A DNA stretch of 64,000 nucleotides from Stenotrophomonas bentonitica (lineage in GTDB: Bacteria > Pseudomonadota > Gammaproteobacteria > Xanthomonadales > Xanthomonadaceae). A model generated the notes under the pieces. The model saw only the letters and a program-made list of their open reading frames with translations, was not told the origin of the DNA and did no database searches. The stretch is taken from assembly GCF_002887735.1 (NCBI RefSeq), contig NZ_PKQP01000001.1, forward strand, positions 806,001 through 870,000. Direction: 5' to 3'. Each line of letters starts with the position of its first letter. Positions within the stretch are counted from its first letter, which is position 1. Shown piece after piece: positions 1 to 7,741 of the stretch. Both the position numbers and the translations under genes were made by a program.

Positions 1-128
1 AGGGCTCGCTGCGCGTCGATGTGCGCTGGATGGACATCGACAGCAAGGTCAAGCTCGATGGCGAAAAGATCGGCACCGTCAACATCGACCCGCTCGCCTA
101 CGGCGTGTCGTACGTGTTCAAGTTCTGA
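1..128 (+). CDS. OmpW-like outer membrane protein, C-terminal fragment
   Basis: Only the last 41 codons are present (frame starting at base 3, stop at 126-128); the gene enters from the left edge. The visible tail alternates polar and hydrophobic residues as beta strands do, contains a VDVRWMDID strand and ends in SYVFKF. A terminal phenylalanine is the usual signal for outer-membrane beta-barrel insertion. The strand pattern and the last segment resemble the final strands of the OmpW family of small barrels. The assignment rests on a short stretch, so the family name is tentative. A strong hairpin terminator follows within 50 bases. Confidence 0.6.
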   Translation, partial: GSLRVDVRWMDIDSKVKLDGEKIGTVNIDPLAYGVSYVFKF

Positions 129-177
129 TCGGCGGATCAGGACACAACCAGGCAACACCCTCGCAGCAAGACAGTTT

Positions 178-203
178 CCCCGGCTTCGGCCGGGGTTTTT
201 TTT
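178..203 (+). terminator. Rho-independent terminator after the OmpW-like gene
   Basis: A perfect 7-bp stem (CCCCGGC, bases 178-184; GCCGGGG, 189-195) closes a TTCG tetraloop and is followed by eight T residues (196-203). Confidence 0.9.
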
Positions 204-251
204 GGACAGGCGCGGCGGTCCGGGGGGCGCTGCGGGGCGTGACGCTCGCGG

Positions 252-953
252 TTACGCTGCGGAAAGCAGATGCCGCGCCGCGGCCTGCGCATGCAGCGTG
301 GTCGTATCGAACACCGGCACGGTTGCATCCTGCGCGCCGACCAGCAGCATGATCTCCGTGCAGCCCAGGATGATGCCCTGCGCGCCGCGATCCACCAGCC
401 GCTGCATGACCGCGCGATACCTCTCGCGCGATGCCGGCAGCACCTGCCCCTGCACCAGCTCCTCATAGATGATCCGGTGCACCGCCGCGCGGTCCTCGGG
501 CTCCGGGACCAGTACCTCCAGTCCATGCGCGTGCGTGAGCCGACCCTTGTAGAAATCGTGTTCCATCGTGAACGCGGTGCCGAGCAGGCCAATGCGCCGC
601 AACCCGGCGCCCTTGATCGCTTCGGCCGTCGGGTCGGCGATGTGCAGCAGCGGAATCGCGATCGCCGCCTGCACCGCATCCGCCATGCGGTGCATGGTGT
701 TGGTGCAGATCACGATGGCGGTGGCTCCGGCGCCCTGCAGGCGTTGGGCCGCATCGATCATCCGCTGCGTGGCACTGTCCCAGTCGCCGGCATGCTGCAG
801 CGCCTCGATCTCGGCGAAATCGAACGACCACAGCAGGATCCGCCCGGAATGCAGCCCGCCCAGCGTGTCGCGCACCTGCTCGTTGATCAGGCGGTAATAG
901 TGGGCCGAGCTTTCCCAGCTCATGCCGCCGATCAGGCCAACGATGTGGGCCAT
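252..953 (-). CDS. ygeA: Amino-acid racemase, YgeA type (Asp/Glu racemase superfamily)
   Basis: The 233-residue product is expected to be a cytosolic, cofactor-independent racemase that uses two cysteines as acid/base pair. The N-terminus carries the YgeA signature GLIGGMSWES (residues 6-15). The two catalytic cysteines sit in CTNTMH (Cys83) and LGCTE (Cys198). Similarity to E. coli YgeA, a broad-specificity racemase, runs the whole length, including the DFYKGRLT and FDTTTLHA segments. The ATG at 953 is chosen because the family begins a few residues before GLIGGMS; the open frame upstream has no similarity. The gene stands alone. The substrate cannot be read from sequence. Confidence 0.88.
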   Translation of the reverse strand: MAHIVGLIGGMSWESSAHYYRLINEQVRDTLGGLHSGRILLWSFDFAEIEALQHAGDWDSATQRMIDAAQRLQGAGATAIVICTNTMHRMADAVQAAIAIPLLHIADPTAEAIKGAGLRRIGLLGTAFTMEHDFYKGRLTHAHGLEVLVPEPEDRAAVHRIIYEELVQGQVLPASRERYRAVMQRLVDRGAQGIILGCTEIMLLVGAQDATVPVFDTTTLHAQAAARHLLSAA

Positions 954-1061
954 GGGGTCGCTCCTGCGTCCGCCCGATGCCGGGCACCCGCCGAGCCTAG
1001 CCGAACCCGAGCGGCACTGCAGCCGGCCAGATCGCGGCAAGCCCGCGCGCGGCCAGCCCGC

Positions 1062-1067
1062 TAGAAT
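1062..1067 (+). promoter_or_regulatory. Probable -10 box (TAGAAT) placed for a leaderless transcript
   Basis: TAGAAT lies 7 nt before the ATG at 1075, so transcription would start on or next to the start codon. The box overlaps the alternative in-frame ATG at 1066, which argues against that start. No convincing -35 box is visible. Confidence 0.45.
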
Positions 1068-1074
1068 GCCGCGG

Positions 1075-1890
1075 ATGAAAATGCCTTCCCTGCTCCCGGC
1101 CACCGCGCTCGCGCTGGCCCTCACCCTTGTTTCCACCGATGCCCTGGCCTGGGGCGCGCAAGGCCACCGCCTGGTGGCGCGGATCGCCGAGGCCCGGCTG
1201 ACCCCGCAGGCCCAGGCCGAGGTGGACCGTCTGCTCGCCGCCGAGCCGGATCCGACACTGCATGGCATCGCCCCGTGGGCCGATCAGCTGCGCGCCAAGG
1301 ACCCCGGCCTGGGCAAGCGCTCGGCCGGCTGGCACTACGTCAACATCGGCGAAGACGATTGCCACTACGAAGTGCAGAAGCACTGCAGGAACGGCAATTG
1401 CGTGGTCGAGGCGCTGAAAGCACAGACCGCGATCCTCGGCGACCGCAGCAAGTCCGATGCCGAACGCGCGCAGGCACTGAAGTTCGTGGTGCACTTCGCC
1501 GGTGACATCCACCAGCCGATGCATGCCGGCTACGGCCATGACAAGGGCGGCAACGATTTCCAGGTGCAGTTCAACAACCGCGGTACCAACCTGCATTCAC
1601 TGTGGGACAGCGGCATGCTGAATGAGCAGACGCTGGACGACGACCAGTACCTCAAGCGCCTGCTGGCCCTGCCCAAGCCGGTGTTCGCAACGCGCTCCAA
1701 CATCGATGCCGATGCCGTGCAGTGGGCCGAGGCCAGTTGCCGGATCGCGATTGCACCTGGCGTTTACCCGGACAAGCGTACGCTGGCCCCGAGCTATGCG
1801 GCGACCTATCGCCCGGTCGCCGAGCGCGAGCTGCGCCTGGCCGGTGAACGCCTGGCGGTGCTGCTCAACCACACCTTGGGCAAACGCTGA
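1075..1890 (+). CDS. Exported S1/P1-family zinc nuclease
   Basis: The 271-residue precursor is expected to degrade single-stranded nucleic acids in the periplasm or outside the cell. A signal peptide (1-25, ending ALA) is cut just before Trp26, as in P1 nuclease, where the new N-terminal Trp binds the zinc cluster. The other family ligands can be followed: His31, Asp70 (WAD), His87 (WHYVN), His140 and Asp144 (HFAGDIH), His150, His174 and Asp178 (LHSLWD). All nine ligand positions are occupied, so it should be active. The likely start is 1075; 1066 is an in-frame alternative. Only 10 nt separate it from the MBL hydrolase downstream, so the two are probably co-transcribed. Confidence 0.9.
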   Translation: MKMPSLLPATALALALTLVSTDALAWGAQGHRLVARIAEARLTPQAQAEVDRLLAAEPDPTLHGIAPWADQLRAKDPGLGKRSAGWHYVNIGEDDCHYEVQKHCRNGNCVVEALKAQTAILGDRSKSDAERAQALKFVVHFAGDIHQPMHAGYGHDKGGNDFQVQFNNRGTNLHSLWDSGMLNEQTLDDDQYLKRLLALPKPVFATRSNIDADAVQWAEASCRIAIAPGVYPDKRTLAPSYAATYRPVAERELRLAGERLAVLLNHTLGKR

Positions 1891-1900
1891 GGCCATCACC

Positions 1901-2707
1901 ATGTCACTGCACGTCGCCAGTTTCTTCCATCCGGACAGCCACACGTTCAGCTACGTGGTGCATGACCCGGCGACGTTGCAGGCGGCGGTGATCGATCCCG
2001 TGCTGGATTACGACCCGGAGACCGATGCATTCGGTGCCGGACCGCTTCAGCCGCTGCTGGCCCACGTAAGCGGGCACCGCCTGCAGGTGCGCTGGCTGCT
2101 GGACACCCATGCCCACGCCGACCACGTCAGCGCCGGGCGCTGGCTGAAGCGCCATTGGCCGGACGCGACTCTGGCCATGGGCGCGGGCATCGTGCAGGTG
2201 CAGCGCACCTTCGCACCCCGTTACGCGCTGGAGGTACCGACCGACGGCTCGCAGTTCGATCATCTGTTCGCCGATGGCGAACGCTTCACGCTCGGTGATA
2301 TCGACGCCGAGGTGATCGCGGTGCCCGGCCATACCAGTGACAGCGTGGCGTATCGGATCGGCGATGCGCTGTTCACCGGTGATTCGCTGTTCATGCCTGA
2401 CGGCGGCACCGCCCGCTGCGACTTTCCGGGCGGTGACGCGGCGCAGCTGTACCGCTCGATCCAGCGGCTGCTGGCCTTGCCGGACGCGACGCGCGTGTTC
2501 ATCTGCCACGACTACGGCCCCGGTGGCCGCGAGGTCGCCAACGAGACCACCATCGGCGCGCAGCGCGCGCACAACATCCACCTGCATGACGGCATCAGCG
2601 AAGCCGAGTTCGTGGCCACCCGCCAGGCCCGGGATGCCACGCTGGCCGAACCGACACTGATGCACCCCTCGGTGAAAGCCAACATCCAGGGCGGCCCGCC
2701 GAGGTAG
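1901..2707 (+). CDS. MBL-fold metallo-hydrolase, persulfide dioxygenase / glyoxalase II-like
   Basis: The 268-residue cytosolic protein carries the metallo-beta-lactamase motif THAHADH (metal ligands His70, His72, Asp74, His75), a PGHT loop, the bridging Asp in FTGDSLF, and a C-terminal CHDY histidine. This arrangement is closest to the ETHE1/Blh-type branch, which oxidises glutathione persulfide, rather than to true glyoxalase II. The C-terminal PSVKANIQGG is typical of that branch. It follows the nuclease gene by 10 nt. The stop codon TAG is the last three bases of the GTAG that begins a REP palindrome (2704). Substrate is inferred, not shown. Confidence 0.85.
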   Translation: MSLHVASFFHPDSHTFSYVVHDPATLQAAVIDPVLDYDPETDAFGAGPLQPLLAHVSGHRLQVRWLLDTHAHADHVSAGRWLKRHWPDATLAMGAGIVQVQRTFAPRYALEVPTDGSQFDHLFADGERFTLGDIDAEVIAVPGHTSDSVAYRIGDALFTGDSLFMPDGGTARCDFPGGDAAQLYRSIQRLLALPDATRVFICHDYGPGGREVANETTIGAQRAHNIHLHDGISEAEFVATRQARDATLAEPTLMHPSVKANIQGGPPR

Positions 2708-2728
2708 TGCCGGCCGCTGGCCGGCTCC
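2704..2728 (+). repeat. SMAG/REP palindrome (GTAG end)
   Basis: GTAG is followed by a 7-bp inverted repeat (GCCGGCC 2709-2715, loop GCT, GGCCGGC 2719-2725). It matches the GTAG-type REP elements of Stenotrophomonas. The TAG inside GTAG is the stop codon of the preceding hydrolase. Confidence 0.8.
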
Positions 2729-2754
2729 CCTGCAACGGGTGGCCCCCGTTTTCC

Positions 2755-3324
2755 TCAGCGGCCTTGCCCGCGCACCACGTGCTGCCCTTTCACGATCTCG
2801 AACGTGAAGCCGTACAGCAGGCTCACCGGTACCGGTTCGGTGCGCTCGGCGCCCTCGCAGTTGCCTCGATCCGTGGGTACGCGCTGCGGAGGGAAATGAC
2901 AGACGGCCGCGGGGACAAAGCGCCATATCGCCACCGCTTCCTGGGCAGCCTGCACGAGGGGCGCGTTCTCCGGGGCATTGCCGGCGGCGCAATCGCTGCG
3001 ATCGATCACGGGCAGACTGCGTTCGACCTTGCCTTCCGCATCGATCACCAGCTGCAGGCACACTGTCGTCGGTGCCAGCGCGCGGCGCGGGTCGCGATCA
3101 CCGACCGCCGGGTCCGGCCCCGCATTGAGCTGCGGCATCCGGTAGCCCTCGCTCGGCCCCAGCTGATACGTCTCCACCTTCCCGCTCCCCTGAGCGCCGA
3201 CGTTCGGATCCAGACGCTGGTGAGCCACGTTCTCGGCACGCGTGTCCACCGTGGTCGGCGAGGGGTGACTGGCGCAGCCGGCCACCAGCATCGCCAGGAC
3301 CACGGCGAGTGACCCCCGCTTCAC
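2755..3324 (-). CDS. Lipoprotein with a TonB C-terminus-like domain
   Basis: The 189-residue product begins with a lipoprotein signal (lipobox LVAGC, Cys17). The region around residues 90-150 (TTVCLQLVIDAEGKVER followed by AVAIWRFVPA) has the beta-alpha-beta look of the TonB C-terminal fold also seen at the end of the upstream M56 protein. The start is a GTG whose GTGA overlaps the stop codon of the M56 gene by 4 nt, which implies translational coupling. It is the third gene of a blaI-blaR-like operon. It may be a periplasmic partner of the sensor; its function is unknown. Confidence 0.7.
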   Translation of the reverse strand: MKRGSLAVVLAMLVAGCASHPSPTTVDTRAENVAHQRLDPNVGAQGSGKVETYQLGPSEGYRMPQLNAGPDPAVGDRDPRRALAPTTVCLQLVIDAEGKVERSLPVIDRSDCAAGNAPENAPLVQAAQEAVAIWRFVPAAVCHFPPQRVPTDRGNCEGAERTEPVPVSLLYGFTFEIVKGQHVVRGQGR

Positions 3325-4526
3325 AGCGTCGGGTCCGACGCATCCAGTTCGAATGTCATCGGAATCTTCAACGCCGAGGCAACGGCGTGTCCATTCTGGC
3401 GCGCCGGTTCGAACGTCCATTGCTTGGCCGCAGCGATCGAGGCCTCGTCGAACACGCCGGCCGGGGTCGAACTGAGTACCCTTACATCGCCGGGCTTTCC
3501 AGCCGCATCCACCTCCACGCGCAGCACCACCTTGCCGGAAATGCCCTGATCAAACGCGGCTTTGGGATACCTGGGCGGCGTCAGGTCACGGGCCTGCGCG
3601 CCCACATCGCTCGTTGCCGCGTTGGCCTTCGCCGGCTCGTCGCCGGCGCCGCTCTGGCTGGCCCAGGCCACCGTGCAGAGCCCGACACACAGCCCGACCA
3701 CCAGCACCTGCCCGGTCATCCACGGCAATGCCTTCCGCTTGTGTTCCTTCAACATGGCAATACGCTCCTTCAACATCGGTTGGCTGCGCCAGTGGCAGGC
3801 CATCGGGGCAACCGGGTGGACCAACTGCGCCTTCAGCAGCGCAGTGGCGTAGAGCCGGCGCAGGGCCGGATGCGGATCGACCGTGCGCGCGTCGCAGGCC
3901 AGTTCCTGATCGCGCAGGAAGCGGCGCGCCGCCCACGGCAGCAAGGGGTGGAACCAGAACACACAGCGCAGCACGGCAAGCGCGGCGTTTGCCCAGGGAT
4001 CGCCATGGCGGCGATGGCTGTGCTCATGGCGCAGGATCAGCTCCTGCTCGGCCGGGCTGAATCGCTGCTCGAAGTCCGGGCTCACCACGATGCGCGGCTG
4101 CCACAGGCCGACCAGCGCCGGCAGGCCGGGATCGCCACTGGCCTGCCAGCTGCCATCCATGCGCGGCTGGAGCACGCCCAGTGCGTGCTCGAAGCGGCGC
4201 TGCGCGCGCCAGCTGACGCAGGCCACCGCTACCGCGCCCAGCAACCACACCGTCAACAGCAGTAGCGGCCACTGCGAGGCGTCGGTGGGCACGGCCGGCG
4301 CGCGCAGGGCCGAAGCCATGACCATGACCGGGTCCGTTTCAGTCATCGGCAGCCGTGGCAGTGGCAGGTAGGGCGCGACCAGCATCAACGGCAGCAACCA
4401 CCAGCTGCGGTAGGCCAGCGCTGCGCCTCCGAGGCGCAGCAGCAGCGGCCTGGCCGCGGCCAGCACCAGCGTCGCCAGCGACAGCCACACGCTGGCCTGC
4501 AGCAGTCCATCAAGCAGCTCAGTCAT
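3321..4526 (-). CDS. BlaR1-like M56 membrane metallopeptidase with TonB-like C-terminal domain
   Basis: The 401-residue membrane protein has hydrophobic segments near residues 10-30, 40-57 and 87-105, a cytosolic zinc-protease domain with HEHSH (167-171) and a downstream QELACD (Glu208), then a further membrane segment (about 268-290). The C-terminal 100 residues form a TonB C-terminus-like domain (PPRYPKAAF, GKVVLRVEVDAAGK, KQWTFEPA) in place of the penicillin-binding sensor of true BlaR1. By analogy it senses an envelope signal and cleaves the BlaI-type repressor encoded by the preceding gene. It overlaps blaI by 8 nt and the lipoprotein gene by 4 nt. No beta-lactamase gene is nearby, so a role in drug resistance should not be assumed. 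Confidence 0.85.
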   Translation of the reverse strand: MTELLDGLLQASVWLSLATLVLAAARPLLLRLGGAALAYRSWWLLPLMLVAPYLPLPRLPMTETDPVMVMASALRAPAVPTDASQWPLLLLTVWLLGAVAVACVSWRAQRRFEHALGVLQPRMDGSWQASGDPGLPALVGLWQPRIVVSPDFEQRFSPAEQELILRHEHSHRRHGDPWANAALAVLRCVFWFHPLLPWAARRFLRDQELACDARTVDPHPALRRLYATALLKAQLVHPVAPMACHWRSQPMLKERIAMLKEHKRKALPWMTGQVLVVGLCVGLCTVAWASQSGAGDEPAKANAATSDVGAQARDLTPPRYPKAAFDQGISGKVVLRVEVDAAGKPGDVRVLSSTPAGVFDEASIAAAKQWTFEPARQNGHAVASALKIPMTFELDASDPTL

Positions 4527-4887
4527 GGCCCAGCTCCAGGATCAGCTGCTTCAGCTCGGCGATGTCCTGCGCGCTCAGCTCCCCGCGCTGGCTGAAGTGC
4601 GCCACCAGCGGCGCGACGCGACCGTCGAAGACCCGGTCCAGGAAGCCCTCGCTCTGCTCGGCCACCCAGGCCTGGCGCTGCAGCACCGGCGAGTACAGAT
4701 AGCGACGCCCATCGCGGCTGGCGCTGATCGCGCCCTTGGTCAGCAGCCGGTTGAGCAGGGTCTTGATGGTGGGCTCGGCCCAGTCGCGGCTGGCCAGCGC
4801 GGTCACCACCTCGTCAGCGCCCAGCGGATGGCTGCGCCACAACACCTCCATCACCACCGCTTCGGCTTCACTGATCTGGCTCATCAT
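4519..4887 (-). CDS. BlaI/MecI/CopY-family transcriptional repressor
   Basis: The 122-residue protein is a full-length member: a winged helix-turn-helix (EAEAVVMEVLWRSHPLGADEV, then WAEPTIKTLLNRLLTKGAI) followed by a C-terminal dimerisation region (FSQRGELSAQDIAELKQLI). These repressors block their own operon until the partner M56 protease cleaves them. It is first in an overlapping three-gene operon. Two adjacent ATG codons (4887 and 4884) can serve as start. A perfect palindrome 8 nt upstream is the likely operator. Confidence 0.9.
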   Translation of the reverse strand: MMSQISEAEAVVMEVLWRSHPLGADEVVTALASRDWAEPTIKTLLNRLLTKGAISASRDGRRYLYSPVLQRQAWVAEQSEGFLDRVFDGRVAPLVAHFSQRGELSAQDIAELKQLILELGHD

Positions 4888-4894
4888 TTACACC

Positions 4895-4916
4895 CGTAAT
4901 CGACAGATCGATTACG
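4895..4916. promoter_or_regulatory. Probable BlaI-type operator palindrome
   Basis: A perfect 9-bp inverted repeat (CGTAATCGA, 4895-4903; TCGATTACG, 4908-4916) with a 4-bp centre lies 7 nt before the blaI start codon. A further half-site, CCCGTAATC, occurs at 4917-4925 and repeats the sequence at 4893-4901. The position suits autoregulation and could also affect the divergent gene at 5002. Confidence 0.65.
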
Positions 4917-5001
4917 CCCGTAATCAACCTGGGTGTCAACCCTTCGACAGCCGGTTCATGCAGCCGCTGCCAGCATCTGCGCACGCCCCACGGAGCCCTC
5001 G

Positions 5002-5559
5002 ATGAGACGCTACCGAAAATTCGACTACCCGGTCGACGATGTGCGCCGCTTCTTGGAGCCGGGCCCGATCGTGCTGATCAGCTCGGCCTGGAAAGGCCAG
5101 CGCAACATCATGACCCTGGGCTGGCACATGGTGCTGGAGTTCACGCCCTCACGGCTGGCAACGATGATCTCCAGCGGCAACCACAGCTTCGAGCTGATCC
5201 GCCGCAGTGGCGAATGCGTCATCAATGTGCCCACCGCCGAGATGCTCGATACGGTGGTGGGCATCGGCAACAGCAGCGGCGCGGAGATCGACAAGTTCGA
5301 CCACTTCGGCCTGGAGGCGGTGGCCGCCACGGAGGTCGCCGCCCCCTTGATCGCCCAGTGCCACGCCAGCTTCGAGTGCCGGCTGGCGGACCGCAGCCAG
5401 ATCAAACGGCATGGCCTGTTCATCTGGGAGGTCGTCAAAGCGCACGTCGCGCGCTCCCCGAAAGTACCGCGCACGGTGCATTACCGCGGCGATGGCCAGT
5501 TCATGCTTTCCGGCGATGAAGTCTCGCGTCGCCGTATGTTCAAACCGGAAATGCTGTAA
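5002..5559 (+). CDS. Flavin reductase-like protein (FMN-binding split barrel)
   Basis: The 185-residue protein fits the flavoredoxin/flavin-reductase-like FMN-binding family: an N-terminal GPIVLISSAWKGQRNIMTLGW segment, the SSGNHSFELIRRSGECVINVP core and a C-terminal GDGQFML segment. Such proteins bind FMN and use it in NAD(P)H-dependent reduction or electron transfer; the partner is not identifiable here. The ATG at 5002 gives the normal N-terminus (MRRYRKFDYP). It is divergent from blaI with about 115 bp between the start codons, so the putative operator may influence both. Confidence 0.85.
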   Translation: MRRYRKFDYPVDDVRRFLEPGPIVLISSAWKGQRNIMTLGWHMVLEFTPSRLATMISSGNHSFELIRRSGECVINVPTAEMLDTVVGIGNSSGAEIDKFDHFGLEAVAATEVAAPLIAQCHASFECRLADRSQIKRHGLFIWEVVKAHVARSPKVPRTVHYRGDGQFMLSGDEVSRRRMFKPEML

Positions 5560-5590
5560 TGACCCGCATGATTTCGCAGGATAGCGCCGC

Positions 5591-7543
5591 ATGACCGAAC
5601 ACCTGACCGACCTGGACGCCGCCGTCGAGTGGCTGCTGCAGCGGGTCGATGGCCCCCTGCGCATTGGCGCCCCGCTCGCACTGGGCAAGCCGCACCGGCT
5701 GCTCAACGCGCTGTATGCCCGTGTTGAACACGATGCCTCGCGGCCGCTGCAGCTGTATACCGCGCTGTCGCTGAATCCGCCGCGTGGCGGTGCCGGGCTG
5801 GAAGCGCGCTTCATGACGCCCTTCGCCGAGCGTCATTTCGGTGCGGAGTTCCCGCGCCTGGCCTACGCCGATGCCATGGTGCGCGACCAGCTGCCGGCGC
5901 ATGTGCAGGTGGAAGAGTTCTACATGCAGTCCGGGGCGCTGCTCAATTCCTCGCAGGCGCAGCGCAGCTACACCAGCCTCAACTACACCCATGCCGCCGA
6001 TGCGGTGGCGCAGCGCGCGCCGCATGCGATCGTGCAGAAAGTGGCGATGCGCGCGAACGACCGGCGCCTGTCGCTGTCGTGCAACAACGACATCACCCAG
6101 GACACGCTGGATGCGATGGTCGCGCGCGGGCTGCCACGCCCGTTGATGATCGCCGAGATCGATCCGCAGCTGCCCTACCTGGCCGGTTCGGCCACGGTGG
6201 ATGTGTCGTTCTTCGATCTGGTGATCACGCCACCGGGGCCCTACCCGGACCTGTTCGGCCTGCCGCGCCAACCGGTGAGCGATGCCGACTATGCGATCGG
6301 CCTGTACGCCAGCACGCTGGTGCGCGATGGCGGCACGCTGCAGATCGGCATCGGTACGCTGGCCGATGCGCTCAGCCATGCGCTGGTGCTGCGGCATACC
6401 GACAACGCCCGCTACCGGCAGATCCTGCAGGCGCTCGATCCCGGCCTGGCCAGCAACCCCACCGTCCTTGAGTGCGGTGGCCTGGAGCCGTTCGAGATCG
6501 GCCTGTACGGTTGCAGTGAGATGCTCAACGAGGGCTTCCGCCGGCTGGTCCAGACCGGGGTGATCCGGCGCAAGGTGCATGACGATCTGGCCTTGTTGCA
6601 GCGGATCGAGAACGGCACCGCGTGGACCACCGACTACGCCACGCTCGAGGCCGAGGGCGAGTATCTGCACGGCGCGTTCTACCTGGGCTCGCCGGAGTTC
6701 TACCAATGGCTGCGCGACCTGCCCGAGGAGGAGCGCAGCGCGATCGGCATGCGCCGCATCAGTGAGATCAACCAGCTCTACGGCGGCGATGAAACGCTGG
6801 AGCGGATGCAACGCCGCGATGCGCGCTTCTTCAACTCCTGCATGATGGCCACCGCGCTCGGTGCGGCCGTTTCCGATGCGCTGGAAGACGGCCGTGTGGT
6901 CTCCGGCGTCGGCGGCCAGTACAACTTCGTGGCGATGGCGCATGCCCTGCCCGGCGCCCGCAGCGCGCTGATCTTCCGTGCCACCCGCGAGGACAAGGGC
7001 ACGCTGCAGTCCAACGTGCGCTGGAACTACGGGCACACCACGATTCCGCGGCATCTGCGCGACCTCTACATCAATGAGTACGGCATCGCCGACCTGCGCA
7101 ACATGACCGACGAAGACTGCGTGATCGCGATGGCCACGATCACCGATGCGCAGTTCCAGGCCGCCTTGCTGGACAAAGCGAAAGCCTCGAAAAAGCTGGC
7201 CGCCGGGTTCACTGCGCCCGACGATGGGCGGCGCAACACCGCGGCCGAGGTCAGCGCGGCACTGGCGCCATTCCGCCAGTCCGGCCTGCTGCCGGACTAT
7301 CCGCTGGGCAGTGATTTCACCGAAGTCGAGCAGCATCTGGTCAAGGCGCTGGGCTGGCTCAAGCAGAACACGCAGACACCGATGGCCAAGCTGCGCACGG
7401 TGCTGGCTGCGCTGACGCAACCGGCCGGCGATGGCGACCAGGCCTATCTGCAGCGGATGGGGCTGGAAGCACCGAAGACGTTCGGCGAACGCATCGAGGC
7501 GCGGTTGGTGCGCTTGGGATTGGCGCGCACGGCAGCCGGGTGA
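5591..7543 (+). CDS. Acetyl-CoA hydrolase/transferase family protein
   Basis: The 650-residue protein resembles the acetyl-CoA hydrolase/CoA-transferase superfamily. It has the C-terminal domain features GVGGQYNFVAMAHALPGARS and ITDAQFQAALLDKAKASKKL. The N-terminal half carries GIGTLADALSHALVLRH, a CoA-transferase-type glycine loop. Family members move CoA between acyl groups or hydrolyse acyl-CoA through a glutamyl thioester. It is about 150 residues longer than classic succinyl-CoA:acetate CoA-transferases, as in the long proteobacterial subgroup. The start is 31 nt after the flavin reductase stop. The acyl substrate is unknown. Confidence 0.8.
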   Translation: MTEHLTDLDAAVEWLLQRVDGPLRIGAPLALGKPHRLLNALYARVEHDASRPLQLYTALSLNPPRGGAGLEARFMTPFAERHFGAEFPRLAYADAMVRDQLPAHVQVEEFYMQSGALLNSSQAQRSYTSLNYTHAADAVAQRAPHAIVQKVAMRANDRRLSLSCNNDITQDTLDAMVARGLPRPLMIAEIDPQLPYLAGSATVDVSFFDLVITPPGPYPDLFGLPRQPVSDADYAIGLYASTLVRDGGTLQIGIGTLADALSHALVLRHTDNARYRQILQALDPGLASNPTVLECGGLEPFEIGLYGCSEMLNEGFRRLVQTGVIRRKVHDDLALLQRIENGTAWTTDYATLEAEGEYLHGAFYLGSPEFYQWLRDLPEEERSAIGMRRISEINQLYGGDETLERMQRRDARFFNSCMMATALGAAVSDALEDGRVVSGVGGQYNFVAMAHALPGARSALIFRATREDKGTLQSNVRWNYGHTTIPRHLRDLYINEYGIADLRNMTDEDCVIAMATITDAQFQAALLDKAKASKKLAAGFTAPDDGRRNTAAEVSAALAPFRQSGLLPDYPLGSDFTEVEQHLVKALGWLKQNTQTPMAKLRTVLAALTQPAGDGDQAYLQRMGLEAPKTFGERIEARLVRLGLARTAAG

Positions 7544-7544
7544 T

Positions 7545-7636
7545 GTAGATCCACGCCATGCGTGGATGCGTGGGGATCACGCGTCAGCCGTGGTCGAGGG
7601 TTGCGCCAACAGCATCCACGCATGGCGGGGATCTAC
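7545..7636. repeat. Inverted pair of SMAG/REP palindromes
   Basis: GTAGATCCACGCCATGCGTG (from 7545) and its inverted counterpart ending in ATCTAC (7613-7636) face each other across 45 bp. Each copy is itself a hairpin, and the pair can fold into one large structure. It sits one base after the stop codon of the CoA-transferase gene. Confidence 0.8.
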
Positions 7637-7677
7637 CTTCGATCAAGGATGGCGTGGTGATTGCCCTTCAACAAACG

Positions 7678-7706
7678 AAAAGGCCGGGGAATCTCCCCGG
7701 CCTTTC
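7678..7706 (-). terminator. Terminator of transketolase gene (possibly bidirectional)
   Basis: A 10-bp perfect stem (AGGCCGGGGA 7681-7690; TCCCCGGCCT 7694-7703) with a 3-nt loop is flanked by A residues on the left, giving a short T run for minus-strand transcripts. Confidence 0.8.
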
Positions 7707-7741
7707 GCGTTGCAGCTACCGGGCAGCGCCCGGCACCGCCA

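Noticed and set aside
2755..4887. A beta-lactam resistance cluster because of BlaI and BlaR-like genes
   Set aside because: No beta-lactamase lies nearby, and the BlaR-like protein has a TonB-like rather than a penicillin-binding C-terminal domain.
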